Positions 1-6,729 are shown, numbered from the stretch's first letter. The stretch: 7,177 nucleotides of DNA from Bacteroidota bacterium (GCA_029778965.1 JAKPBL010000607.1:1-7177); one strand, 5' to 3'. The notes: a model not told the origin generated them from the letters alone. Numbers and translations: made by a program.

Positions 1-54
1 TGGCCCGACTATCCTTCGCAGGAAGATTTCTTCTTTAATGAAGACGAATATTAA
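1..54 (+). CDS. 3' end of an unidentified protein (partial)
   Basis: Frame 1 reads 17 sense codons and then TAA at 52-54, giving the C-terminal tail WPDYPSQEDFFFNEDEY. The tail is acidic and aromatic-rich, and the rest of the gene lies outside the window. It is called coding because the frame is open from the window edge, and a hairpin terminator follows 25 nt after the stop, as expected for a gene end. It converges on the methyltransferase gene. The tail is too short and low in complexity to assign a family, so no function is proposed. Confidence 0.6.
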   Translation, partial: WPDYPSQEDFFFNEDEY

Positions 55-73
55 ATAGTCAACCATACGTAAT

Positions 74-103
74 AAAAAGTCCCGGTAACCGCCGGGATTT
101 TTT
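74..103. terminator. Bidirectional intrinsic terminator between convergent genes
   Basis: A perfect 6-bp GC-rich stem, TCCCGG (80-85) with CCGGGA (92-97), encloses the 6-nt loop TAACCG. It is flanked by AAAAAG on the left (74-79) and TTTTTT on the right (98-103). Read on the plus strand it ends in a U-run and can stop the gene ending at 54. Read on the minus strand the A-run becomes a U-run and can stop the minus-strand genes, whose last stop codon is at 114-116. This symmetry fits a shared terminator for two convergent units. Confidence 0.85.
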
Positions 104-113
104 ATTACCCGTA

Positions 114-701
114 TTACCCGGCACTCAGCCGGAAGAACAATTCCGTTCCGGCACGCGGGGTTGCCGAATGCGGAGAGATCGACATCTCCGTAATTTCAAA
201 ATCATCGCTGAACAGGCGACGGTATTCAGCGGCCGATCCGCCGAAAGGCGGTCCCGCTTTCTCAAATTCAATATTGAACAGCAACCCTGCCAACTGGCCG
301 GCCGGCTGCAGCAGCTTTTTCATCTGCTGTACATAGGCGGGCCGCAGGGAAGGATCAAGCGCGCAAAAAAAGGTTTGCTCGATAACGAGGTCGTACTGCC
401 CGTCGAGGGTGAAGAAGTCCTGGTGCAAAACCGTGAGCTGCTTACCGATAAACGCCGCATACCGCTTTTCCAGCCGCTCTGTGGCCACTTGCGAAATATC
501 GACGACGGTGACATTGGTAAAACCCGAAGCAAGCAGGTAGCCCGCTTCATAAGCGTTGCCGCATCCCGGTACCAGGATGCGGCTGTCTTTATCCGTTAAC
601 TGGTCGATGAAAATTTTCAGCGGCGGGCTCACTTCTCCCAGGTCCCAGCCGGTTTCATCGCGTTTCCAGCGATCGTTCCAGTAATTGTTTTCGAGTTCCA
701 T
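114..701 (-). CDS. TPMT-family SAM-dependent methyltransferase
   Basis: This is a 195-residue class I methyltransferase of the thiopurine S-methyltransferase-like family, predicted cytoplasmic. These enzymes transfer a methyl group from S-adenosylmethionine to small thiols, selenols, halides or similar acceptors; the acceptor here cannot be told from sequence. Visible motifs are the N-terminal TGWDLGEVSPPL (17-28), SAM-binding motif I VPGCGNAYEA (44-53), an acidic ribose-binding position in VTVVDIS (D68), the motif around YDLVIEQTFFCALDP (103-117), and the family-typical GPPFGGS (150-156). The ATG at 701-699 is preferred over a frame that stays open for 40 codons further upstream, because the homologous region starts there and the upstream residues are only fabI read out of frame. 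The start overlaps the fabI stop as TAATG, suggesting translational coupling. Family call is firm; substrate is unknown. Confidence 0.9.
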   Translation of the reverse strand: MELENNYWNDRWKRDETGWDLGEVSPPLKIFIDQLTDKDSRILVPGCGNAYEAGYLLASGFTNVTVVDISQVATERLEKRYAAFIGKQLTVLHQDFFTLDGQYDLVIEQTFFCALDPSLRPAYVQQMKKLLQPAGQLAGLLFNIEFEKAGPPFGGSAAEYRRLFSDDFEITEMSISPHSATPRAGTELFFRLSAG

Positions 702-1516
702 TATTCTACGCCCAGCTTGGTCATCACTTCCATGCTGACGCCTGTGGTGGAGTAACCACCGTCGTGGAAGAGATTCTGCATGGTGACCATGCGGGTGAGG
801 TCGGAGAAAAGCGTAAGGCAATAATTGGCGCAGTCTTCGGCCGACGCATTGCCCAGGGGCGCAATAGCATTGGCAAAATCATAGAAATCGCCGAAGCCTT
901 TGATACCGGTTCCCGCCGTGGTTTTGGTGGGCGATTGCGAAACGGTGTTTACCCGTACTTTTTTGTTAAGGCCGAAATGATAGCCGAAGCTGCGTGCAAT
1001 CGATTCCAGCATAGCCTTGATATCGGCCATATCTGTATAAAAAGGATAGGTACGCTGGGCCGCCATATAGGTCAGCGCTACGATGCTGCCACCTTCGTTC
1101 ATGGCATCGGTTTTATAAGCCACACTCAGCATTTTGTGCAACGACAGTGCCGATACGTCAATGCCTTTCTGGAAATAGTCGTAGTTCAGCTCAGGATAGG
1201 GAATGTTTTTGCGGATGTTCACGCTCATGCCGATAGAGTGCAGCAGGAAATCGATCTTGCCGCCCAGCACTTCCTGCGATTTACTGAACAGGTTGGTGAG
1301 TTCTTCTATATTGGTGGCGTCGGCCGGGATGATCTCGGCGTTTATTTTCTCGGCCAGTTTTTTGATTTCGCCCATGCGCATGGCAATGGGAGCATTGGTC
1401 AGTACTATCGAAGCGCCTTCTTCATGTGCTTTTTCGGCTACTTTCCAGGCAATGGAATTTTCGTCGAGCGCGCCGGTGATGATGCCGCGCTTGCCTTTCA
1501 ACAGGTTGTAGGCCAT
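701..1516 (-). CDS. fabI: Enoyl-[acyl-carrier-protein] reductase (NADH)
   Basis: This 271-residue short-chain dehydrogenase of the FabI type reduces trans-2-enoyl-ACP to acyl-ACP, the last step of each type II fatty-acid elongation cycle, in the cytoplasm. The N-terminus carries the FabI nucleotide-binding pattern GALDENSIAW (15-24). The catalytic pair is Tyr160 and Lys167 in the Y-x6-K arrangement, with the second conserved tyrosine at 150 (E. coli Tyr156, Lys163 and Tyr146). HSIG (93-96) keeps the glycine equivalent to E. coli Gly93, whose mutation gives triclosan resistance, so that resistance change is absent. The sequence closely resembles Bacteroidota FabI as I recall it, including LTNAPIAMRMG and SPTKTTAG. 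It starts 27 nt after the recN stop and lacks a clear Shine-Dalgarno site. A decamer shared with the recN leader lies 24 nt before the ATG. Confidence 0.97.
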   Translation of the reverse strand: MAYNLLKGKRGIITGALDENSIAWKVAEKAHEEGASIVLTNAPIAMRMGEIKKLAEKINAEIIPADATNIEELTNLFSKSQEVLGGKIDFLLHSIGMSVNIRKNIPYPELNYDYFQKGIDVSALSLHKMLSVAYKTDAMNEGGSIVALTYMAAQRTYPFYTDMADIKAMLESIARSFGYHFGLNKKVRVNTVSQSPTKTTAGTGIKGFGDFYDFANAIAPLGNASAEDCANYCLTLFSDLTRMVTMQNLFHDGGYSTTGVSMEVMTKLGVE

Positions 1517-1540
1517 GTGTATGGGATTGGTTAGGTTGCG

Positions 1541-1550
1541 AATTTAGGGA
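1541..1550 (-). promoter_or_regulatory. TCCCTAAATT element 24 nt upstream of fabI
   Basis: On the minus strand TCCCTAAATT ends exactly 24 nt before the fabI ATG, and the TAA inside it is the recN stop codon. The same ten bases occur at the same distance before recN. With the following bases it reads TAAATTCG, one mismatch from the Bacteroidota -7 box TAnnTTTG, so it could give fabI its own promoter inside the unit. No convincing -33 TTTG lies at the usual distance. The match is visible in the sequence; the promoter role is inferred. Confidence 0.4.
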
Positions 1551-3202
1551 GATTGTACCATTTCCCTCGCATTCTCCAATGCAGCGGCGCTGGGTGTGGC
1601 GCCCCCCAGCATTTCGGCAATGGCCCGGATGCGCGCTTCTTTTTCCAATACCCGGATGCGCGTTTGCACCTGCTTGCCCCCCGGTTCTTTGTACACGAAT
1701 AAATGGAGATCGGCCTTACCGGCGATCTGCGGCTGGTGGGTGATGCAGATCACCTGGCGGTTCTGTGCCAGCTCTTTCATGATCTGGCCTACCTGCAAGC
1801 TGGCTTCGCCCGAAATACCACTGTCTATTTCATCGAAGATGAGGGTGGGCAGGTCGATCTTACCGGCCACCAGCGATTTGATGGAAAGCATCAGCCGGCT
1901 TAACTCGCCGCCGCTGGCCACTTTGCGCAGGGGTGCGAACTGTCCGCTCTTATTGGCATCGAAAAGGAAATCGACCTGGTCCATACCCGCAGCGCCGGGT
2001 GCTGCCGGCTGTATGTCGATCTTAAGCCGGGCGTTCGGCATGCCGATGCGTGTCAATAATTTGTTTACGGCTTTTTCCATGGGCGCCACCTGCGCTTGCC
2101 GGGCAGCCGACAAGGCAGCGCCTGCTTTTTCCACCGACTCACGTAAACGAGTAACCGAAACCTGCAATGTCTGCAACCGATCGTCGCCCTGCTGCACCGC
2201 CAGCAGCTTAGCTGCCAGCGCCTCACGAATATCGATCAGCTCCTGCGTTGTTTTGACAGCATGCTTTTTGAGCAGTTTGTAGCCGGTATTCAGTTGCTCC
2301 TGCAAACGGCCGGCACGTTCGGGGTCAAACCCGATCCGGCCGCTCAGCCGTTCAGCTTCGGCGGCGATGTCGGCCAGCTCCACCTGTACCGATTGCAGCC
2401 GGGCGCGCAGCTCTTCCAGCTCACCCTGCTTCGGCGCATAAGGTTGCAACTGCTGCTGCATTTGCTTCAGCAATTGCAGCAATGGCGTTTCCTGCTGCCT
2501 GATCTGGTGATCGATCAGGGCCAGCGCCTGCTGAATGCCGCCGGCATTGTTCAGCATTTGCAATTCATCGTCTGCGGTTTCAAGCGCATTCTCCTGCAAG
2601 CCCGCCGCCTCCAGCTCGTCGAAGAGAAACTGGTTATAATCGAGCTCTTTTTTATTGCGCGCCTGCGCTTCCTGCTCTTCGTGCAGCAACTGTTTTTGCT
2701 GCTGCCACTCGTTGTATAATACCGCGTACGCTTCCCGCTTTTTTTCGTTGCCGGCCATGGCATCCACCACATCCAGTTGAAAGCCTGCCGAGCCCAGGCT
2801 CAGCGTGTCGAACTGCCGGTGCAGATCAACCAGCTTACCCGTCAGCTCCTGCAACTGCTGTAAGGAAACGGGGATGTCGTTGACAAATGCGCGTGATTTC
2901 CCGTTACTGCCGAATTCGCGCCTGATCACCAGCTCATTGGCGGGATCAAGATCGCCGGCGGCGAGCCATTGCCATACCGCCTTCTTTCCCCCGATATCGA
3001 ACAGCCCTTCCACTACGCATTTCTTCTCTTTGTTCAATACCATGCTGCTGTCGGCCCTTTCGCCCAGTATCAGCGAAAGCGCACCCATCAGGATGGATTT
3101 ACCCGCACCGGTTTCGCCGGTAATGATGTTCAGTCCCGGCCCGAAGCGGGTATCGAGTTCGTCTATGATAGCGTAGTTGTTTATATGCAATTCTCTCAAC
3201 AT
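1544..3202 (-). CDS. recN: DNA repair ATPase RecN
   Basis: RecN is an SMC-like ATPase recruited to DNA double-strand breaks, where it helps hold broken ends and sister chromatids during recombinational repair in the cytoplasm. The protein is 552 residues, normal for the family. The head is split: an N-terminal part with Walker A GETGAGKS (29-36), and a C-terminal part with the ABC signature SGGELS (430-435), Walker B LIFDEIDSGISGE (454-466, with D457 and E458) and the H-loop CITHQPQIAG (H489). The LHRQFDTLSL segment (127-136) matches a family-conserved region. Residues of roughly 150-370 form a short coiled coil rich in Gln, with two Q-dense patches near 167-180 and 232-258. The ATG at 3202 gives the canonical start MLRELHINNYAIID. 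It follows the sulfatase by 90 nt and precedes fabI by 27 nt. No LexA-type box was seen. Confidence 0.97.
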   Translation of the reverse strand: MLRELHINNYAIIDELDTRFGPGLNIITGETGAGKSILMGALSLILGERADSSMVLNKEKKCVVEGLFDIGGKKAVWQWLAAGDLDPANELVIRREFGSNGKSRAFVNDIPVSLQQLQELTGKLVDLHRQFDTLSLGSAGFQLDVVDAMAGNEKKREAYAVLYNEWQQQKQLLHEEQEAQARNKKELDYNQFLFDELEAAGLQENALETADDELQMLNNAGGIQQALALIDHQIRQQETPLLQLLKQMQQQLQPYAPKQGELEELRARLQSVQVELADIAAEAERLSGRIGFDPERAGRLQEQLNTGYKLLKKHAVKTTQELIDIREALAAKLLAVQQGDDRLQTLQVSVTRLRESVEKAGAALSAARQAQVAPMEKAVNKLLTRIGMPNARLKIDIQPAAPGAAGMDQVDFLFDANKSGQFAPLRKVASGGELSRLMLSIKSLVAGKIDLPTLIFDEIDSGISGEASLQVGQIMKELAQNRQVICITHQPQIAGKADLHLFVYKEPGGKQVQTRIRVLEKEARIRAIAEMLGGATPSAAALENAREMVQSP

Positions 3203-3218
3203 GACCGTTGCCGCTTTA

Positions 3219-3255
3219 CTGGCGGCAATTTAGGGAATAAGGCCGTTGCCGCCAG
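3219..3255. repeat. Perfect 10-bp inverted repeat in the recN leader, with an alternative partner
   Basis: CTGGCGGCAA (3219-3228) and TTGCCGCCAG (3246-3255) are perfect inverse complements around a 17-nt centre. A further TTGCCGC at 3208-3214 can pair instead with GCGGCAA (3222-3228), with a 7-nt loop. The outer partners share the direct repeat CCGTTGCCGC (3205-3214 and 3243-3252). The middle arm can therefore pair with only one side at a time. The second stem ends 5 nt before the recN ATG. The array could be an RNA switch, a DNA operator or a chance GC-rich cluster. Confidence 0.7.
3227..3236 (-). promoter_or_regulatory. TCCCTAAATT element 24 nt upstream of recN
   Basis: The minus strand carries TCCCTAAATT ending 24 nt before the recN ATG, identical in sequence and spacing to the copy before fabI. 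Here it continues as TAAATTGC, which is TAnnTTTG with one T missing, so it may be a weak -7 box. It lies mostly in the centre of the 10-bp inverted repeat, a placement compatible with operator control of a promoter. No good -33 box was found. The role is inferred. Confidence 0.4.
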
Positions 3256-3292
3256 ACGGCGTATGCAAGAAAGGAGAAAAACACGGTAGTGG

Positions 3293-4789
3293 TTATCGCT
3301 TTATTTCTGCATCCAGCAGGGCTTGCAGTTGCCGGCAGACAGCGGGCTGCTTTGCGGCGAGGTTGTTGCGTTCGCCGGGATCGATAGAAAGATCATATAA
3401 CTGCGGTTGCGATGATCCCCCGGTTTCGGTATCGGTCAGCGGCTTGTAGGGCACCAGGTTATTGGCCGGAATATATTTCCATTTGCCACTGACCAGGGCC
3501 AGGGCATCGGCCTGTTCCACCAAATGCGGGCGGCCGGTTGCCGACTGTCCCAGCAGTGCGGGCAATACGTCGTAACTGTCGCCGGCCTCGCCTGCTGCCA
3601 GCGGCTTTTTCAGCAGGCTGGCAAAAGAGCGCAGCCAATCCATCTGGCACACCAGTGCATCGCTTACACCGGGTTTGATGGTCGAGGGCCAGCTAACCAG
3701 GAAGGGAATGCGGGTGCCTGCTTCAAAGAGGCTGTATTTACCGCCGCGGAAGGGACCCGCGGGCCGGTGGCCGTTTTGCTGGGTCACGGCGCCGTCCTGG
3801 TAGCCATCGTCGAGCACCGGGCCGTTATCGCTCGTAAAGATGATCAGGGTATTGTCAAGCAGCCCCAGCCGTTCCAGGTCTTTACGTATCTCGCCCACGG
3901 CCCAATCGAGCTGCAGGATCGCATCGCCACGCAGGCCAAGCCCGCTTTTGCCTTTGAACATGGTCGAGGGCATGCGCGGCACATGCGGTTCAGTCAGGTT
4001 GTACACCAGGAAAAAAGGACGATCCTTGTTAGCGCCGATAAAGGTCCTGGCTTTCTCCAGGAAGGTAAGCGGCATCTCTTCGTCGGTCCACCTTGCCAGC
4101 TTACCGCCTGTCATAAAGCCGATGCGGCCGATGCCGTTAACAATGGTGCCATCATGCCCCTGGTTCGGCGAAGCTTTCAGCTTCAGCAGCCAGGGCTGCT
4201 CTCTGCCGGTAGGGTCGTCGCCCAGCTTCCGGTTATAATCTACAGCAATAGGATCGCTGCTATCGAGGGCGGTTACCAACTGGTTTTCCAGGAATACTGT
4301 AGGAACGCGGTCGGCCGTTGCGGGGAAGATGAATGAATAGTTAAACCCCAGGTCGTTCGGGCCTTTCGCGATAGGCGCATTCCAGTTTTTGGATACCGTT
4401 TCCCCCAGGCCAAGGTGCCATTTTCCGACGATGCCTGTTTCATAGCCCGCAGATTTGAACAGGGCGGGAAGGGATATTTTATCGACCGGCACCACCAGGG
4501 CGGCATCGCCCGGCAATATACCGGTGCCTTTCCGGCGCCAGGGATATATGCCGGTCATCATGGCATACCGCGAGGGGGTGCAGGTGGCCGATGTGCTATG
4601 GCCGTTGGTGAAACGGATACCGCTGGCTGCCAACCGGTCAATCGCGGGTGTGGTGATTTTATCAGCGCCATAGCAGCTAAGATCGCCATACCCCAGGTCG
4701 TCGGCGCAAATGATAATAACATTGGGAACAGGCTGCGCGCCGACGGCGAAGACCGTCAGCAGGCATAAGAAAAAAAGGGTCGTTTTCAC
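3293..4789 (-). CDS. Secreted formylglycine-dependent sulfatase
   Basis: This 498-residue protein of the alkaline-phosphatase superfamily (sulfatase family S1) hydrolyses sulfate esters and is probably periplasmic. An N-terminal signal peptide (Lys2, a hydrophobic run to about 16, likely cleavage after GA at 18) precedes the catalytic domain. The formylglycine motif C-T-P-S-R puts the modified cysteine at 70 with Arg74. By comparison with human arylsulfatase A, metal ligands are D30, D31, D321 and N322, and further active-site residues are K123 and H125 (GKWHLG), H269 (EPHVP) and K351 (RGGKYS). The active site therefore looks complete. The start is GTG, 4 nt after the zinc-ribbon stop; no other start codon lies between it and the upstream in-frame stop, and no ATG follows before Met77. 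No formylglycine-generating enzyme, anSME or SusC/D gene is in view. Substrate is unknown: glycan sulfate or aryl sulfate are both possible. Confidence 0.93.
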   Translation of the reverse strand: MKTTLFFLCLLTVFAVGAQPVPNVIIICADDLGYGDLSCYGADKITTPAIDRLAASGIRFTNGHSTSATCTPSRYAMMTGIYPWRRKGTGILPGDAALVVPVDKISLPALFKSAGYETGIVGKWHLGLGETVSKNWNAPIAKGPNDLGFNYSFIFPATADRVPTVFLENQLVTALDSSDPIAVDYNRKLGDDPTGREQPWLLKLKASPNQGHDGTIVNGIGRIGFMTGGKLARWTDEEMPLTFLEKARTFIGANKDRPFFLVYNLTEPHVPRMPSTMFKGKSGLGLRGDAILQLDWAVGEIRKDLERLGLLDNTLIIFTSDNGPVLDDGYQDGAVTQQNGHRPAGPFRGGKYSLFEAGTRIPFLVSWPSTIKPGVSDALVCQMDWLRSFASLLKKPLAAGEAGDSYDVLPALLGQSATGRPHLVEQADALALVSGKWKYIPANNLVPYKPLTDTETGGSSQPQLYDLSIDPGERNNLAAKQPAVCRQLQALLDAEIKR

Positions 4790-4793
4790 CGCC

Positions 4794-5549
4794 TTATTTT
4801 ACCTCGATACCGTCGTTCAGTTCATTGTCGATAAGAATACGGCCGCAGTTTTCGCACACGATGATCTTTTTGCGTTGTTTGATCTCGCTCTGGCGTTGCG
4901 GGGGAATAGCATTGAAGCAGCCGCCGCAGGCATCGCGCACTACGGGCACAACGGCAAGGCCATTGCGGTAGTTGGAACGGATACGATCATACGATAACAG
5001 CAGCCGCGGGTCGCATTTCTCGCGGGCATCGGCAGCCGCCTTGTTGAAGTGCTTCTCTTCCTCTTCGGTAGTAGCGATGATCTTCTCCAGTTCTTCTTTC
5101 TTATGCTTCAGCACACCGTCTTTGGTGTTGGTGGTTTTTTTGGCTTTGTCGAGCACCAGTATCTTATCGGAAATCTCTTCCTGCGCGTCTTTGATATGCT
5201 TCTCCGCCAGCTTCACTTCCAGTTGCTGCATTTCGATCTCTTTCGTGATCGCTTCAAATTCGCGGCTGTTCTTTACATTGGTGCTTTGCTTTTCGTATTT
5301 TTTGATCAGGGCTTCCGAGTCTTTGATCGATTCTTTCTTCTGGTTGATGAACTCATTGATGCCGTTGATCTCTTCTTCGATACGGGTCTGGCGGGCGGTA
5401 AGGCCTTGAATTTCGTCTTCCAGGTCGCTCACTTCAATAGGAAGCTCTCCCTTCAGGATTTGAAACTCGTCGATTTTGGATTCGATCTTTTGCAGGGTTG
5501 CCAGCGCAACCAGCTTCTCCTCAACCGAAAAATCTTTGACAGTGGCCAT
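4794..5549 (-). CDS. COG1579-type coiled-coil protein with C4 zinc ribbon
   Basis: This 251-residue cytoplasmic protein has a long charged alpha-helical region (about 10-178, heptad-like and rich in E, K and I, predicted as an antiparallel coiled coil) followed by a C4 zinc ribbon. The four zinc ligands are C208 and C211 (CGGC) and C232 and C235 (CENC), with the conserved GGCFNAIPPQ loop between them. This architecture matches the COG1579 family, which includes chlamydial CT398. Its biochemical role is not settled; nucleic-acid or protein binding has been suggested. It starts 15 nt after the Nif3 stop, and adjacency of these two families is something I recall from other Bacteroidota, so they are probably co-transcribed. 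No Shine-Dalgarno sequence is evident. Family call is firm; the function is unknown. Confidence 0.9.
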   Translation of the reverse strand: MATVKDFSVEEKLVALATLQKIESKIDEFQILKGELPIEVSDLEDEIQGLTARQTRIEEEINGINEFINQKKESIKDSEALIKKYEKQSTNVKNSREFEAITKEIEMQQLEVKLAEKHIKDAQEEISDKILVLDKAKKTTNTKDGVLKHKKEELEKIIATTEEEEKHFNKAAADAREKCDPRLLLSYDRIRSNYRNGLAVVPVVRDACGGCFNAIPPQRQSEIKQRKKIIVCENCGRILIDNELNDGIEVK

Positions 5550-5564
5550 AGTAGCTTTAAGGTG

Positions 5565-6662
5565 TTAGGTATAATAATTCACCGGGTTGGTTCTCAGTCC
5601 CGTTTTGAAGACGGCAAAGGTAGGGAATTTTCCCGCCAAAATATCATACAGGAGGTCGATCGTGAATTGCTCGGTCTCGAAATGGCCCGGATCGGCCAGC
5701 AGCAGGCGCCCATTGGCGTCAAAGAACTCGTGGTATTTCAGGTCGGCCGTTACATACGCATCGGCGCCGTCGGCTAAGGCCTTGGAAATCAGGAAGCTGC
5801 CAGCGCCACCGCAAACTGCTACACGGCTAATGGCTTTACCGGTCAGGGGGCTGTGCCGGATCACCGGCACCCCGAAAACGGTTTTCAGCCGTTCCAGGAA
5901 GCTTGCTTCAGAAAGCGCTTCGGGCAGGGTGCCGGTTATTCCCGACCCCACTTTATCATATTCATTATCAATCGGTACAATGTCGAAAGCGGGTTCTTCG
6001 TAGGGGTGCGCCCGCCGCAGGGCCGCGATCACCGCCGCTTCCAGCGGCCGGGCATAGACCAGTTCCAGCCTTTTTTCTTCGGCCTGGTGCCGTCGCCCGA
6101 CTTCCCCCGAAAAAGGATGAGTACCCTCTCCGGGTCTGAAACTGCCTTGTCCGCTGCTGCCGAAACTGCATTCGGTATAGCCGCCGATGCCGCCCGCCCC
6201 CGCCGCAAACAGCGCCTCCAGCAGGGGCGCTTCATGGCTGGCCGGTACAAAAACGACCAGCTTGCGCAATATGTTTTTTTTAGGCAGCAGGATAGCCCGC
6301 CGCTGCAATCCAAGCAGGTCGGCGATCTTACCGTTCACGCCGCCGGCTACATTATCAAGATTGGTATGAATGGCATACAGCGCTATATCGTGCTTGATCG
6401 CCCTGATGACCGCTTTCTCCACGTAGCCGCTGCCGGTAATCTTCTTCAGGCCGCCGAAAACGATGGGATGGTGCGAGATCACCAGGTTGCATTGCCGGCT
6501 GATTGCTTCTTCGACGATATTGTCGGTGGCATCAAGCGATATGAGCACACCGGTGCAGGTCCAGTCCGGATCGCCGGTGATCAGTCCGGCATTGTCGTAC
6601 GATTCCTGGTAAGCCGGGGGCGCCAGCTTTTCCAGGTGTTGGATTATTTCACGAATCTGCAT
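5565..6662 (-). CDS. Nif3-like dinuclear metal-centre hexameric protein (YqfO type)
   Basis: This 365-residue protein is a Nif3 / DUF34 family member in its long YqfO-like form. Two Nif3 halves (about 1-128 and 236-365) flank an inserted CutA1/PII-like domain (about 130-235, ending in the HPYEEPAFDI motif at 219-228). Metal ligands expected from E. coli YbgI are visible: H64 and H65 in SHHP, D103 in HTNLD, and H327 and E331 in GHFETE. The family forms toroidal hexamers with two metals per subunit. It is often labelled GTP cyclohydrolase I type 2, but that activity is doubtful and the true role is unsettled. The ATG at 6662 is preferred over a TTG nine codons upstream because the family start (M-x-I-x-E-I-I) begins there. 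A TATATTTG box lies only 3 nt before this ATG. Confidence 0.93.
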   Translation of the reverse strand: MQIREIIQHLEKLAPPAYQESYDNAGLITGDPDWTCTGVLISLDATDNIVEEAISRQCNLVISHHPIVFGGLKKITGSGYVEKAVIRAIKHDIALYAIHTNLDNVAGGVNGKIADLLGLQRRAILLPKKNILRKLVVFVPASHEAPLLEALFAAGAGGIGGYTECSFGSSGQGSFRPGEGTHPFSGEVGRRHQAEEKRLELVYARPLEAAVIAALRRAHPYEEPAFDIVPIDNEYDKVGSGITGTLPEALSEASFLERLKTVFGVPVIRHSPLTGKAISRVAVCGGAGSFLISKALADGADAYVTADLKYHEFFDANGRLLLADPGHFETEQFTIDLLYDILAGKFPTFAVFKTGLRTNPVNYYT

Positions 6663-6665
6663 GGT

Positions 6666-6673
6666 CAAATATA
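6666..6673 (-). promoter_or_regulatory. -7 promoter box TATATTTG for the Nif3-led unit
   Basis: The minus strand reads TATATTTG, an exact match to TAnnTTTG, followed by ACC and the Nif3 ATG. Known spacing from this box to the transcription start (a few nt) would put the start at or next to the ATG, implying a leaderless or nearly leaderless mRNA. A TTG lies only 13 nt upstream, too close for a standard -33 element, so the assignment is tentative. Confidence 0.45.
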
Positions 6674-6721
6674 CTTTTAAGGAGCCCAATATTTGGTAAC
6701 TTCCGTAAAGCCGGTATTTGA

Positions 6722-6729
6722 TAGTTTTG
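6722..6729 (+). promoter_or_regulatory. -7 promoter box TAGTTTTG for the M32 carboxypeptidase
   Basis: TAGTTTTG on the plus strand matches TAnnTTTG exactly and ends 16 nt before the carboxypeptidase ATG, leaving a short leader of about 10 nt. The nearest fitting TTTG upstream (6692-6695) is 26 nt away, longer than the usual spacing of about 19-21 nt, so the -33 element is unclear. Confidence 0.45.

Larger units (their letters stand above)
3203..3292 (-). promoter_or_regulatory. recN leader / sulfatase-recN intergenic region
   Basis: This 90-nt gap is the longest spacing within the minus-strand run and the likeliest place for a new transcription start. It holds the TCCCTAAATT element, a 10-bp inverted repeat and a second, alternative stem beside the recN start. 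No hairpin followed by a U-run is present on the minus strand, so a standard terminator for the sulfatase is not evident and readthrough into recN is possible. No Shine-Dalgarno-like sequence precedes the recN ATG; the bases just upstream are GGCAACGGTC. Confidence 0.5.

Noticed and set aside
702..821. 40-residue N-terminal extension of the methyltransferase
   Set aside because: The extra residues come from fabI sequence read in another frame, and the family homology begins at the ATG at 701.
764..1534. 256-codon plus-strand open frame opposite fabI
   Set aside because: It lies antisense to a firmly identified gene, shows no recognisable domain, and is explained by GC-biased third positions in fabI.
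2440..2530. CTG/CAG-rich stretch that looks like a simple repeat
   Set aside because: It encodes the Gln-rich part of the RecN coiled coil (around residues 225-255) with mixed codons and no regular unit, so it is coding low complexity and not a microsatellite.
3242..3260. Possible terminator stem GCCGT / ACGGC after the sulfatase
   Set aside because: The 5-bp stem has a 9-nt loop and no U-run follows on the minus strand; it overlaps the longer 10-bp inverted repeat, which is the better structure.
3524..4336. 270-codon plus-strand open frame opposite the sulfatase
   Set aside because: It covers the sulfatase catalytic domain in antisense; its residue composition is rich in H, Q, R and G with no family motif.
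5853..6680. 275-codon plus-strand open frame opposite the Nif3 gene
   Set aside because: The opposite strand carries clear Nif3 metal-ligand motifs through the whole length, so this is an antisense shadow.
6663..6689. Nine-residue N-terminal extension of the Nif3 protein from a TTG
   Set aside because: The ATG at 6662 fits the family's N-terminus and follows an exact -7 box; the extension would span that box.
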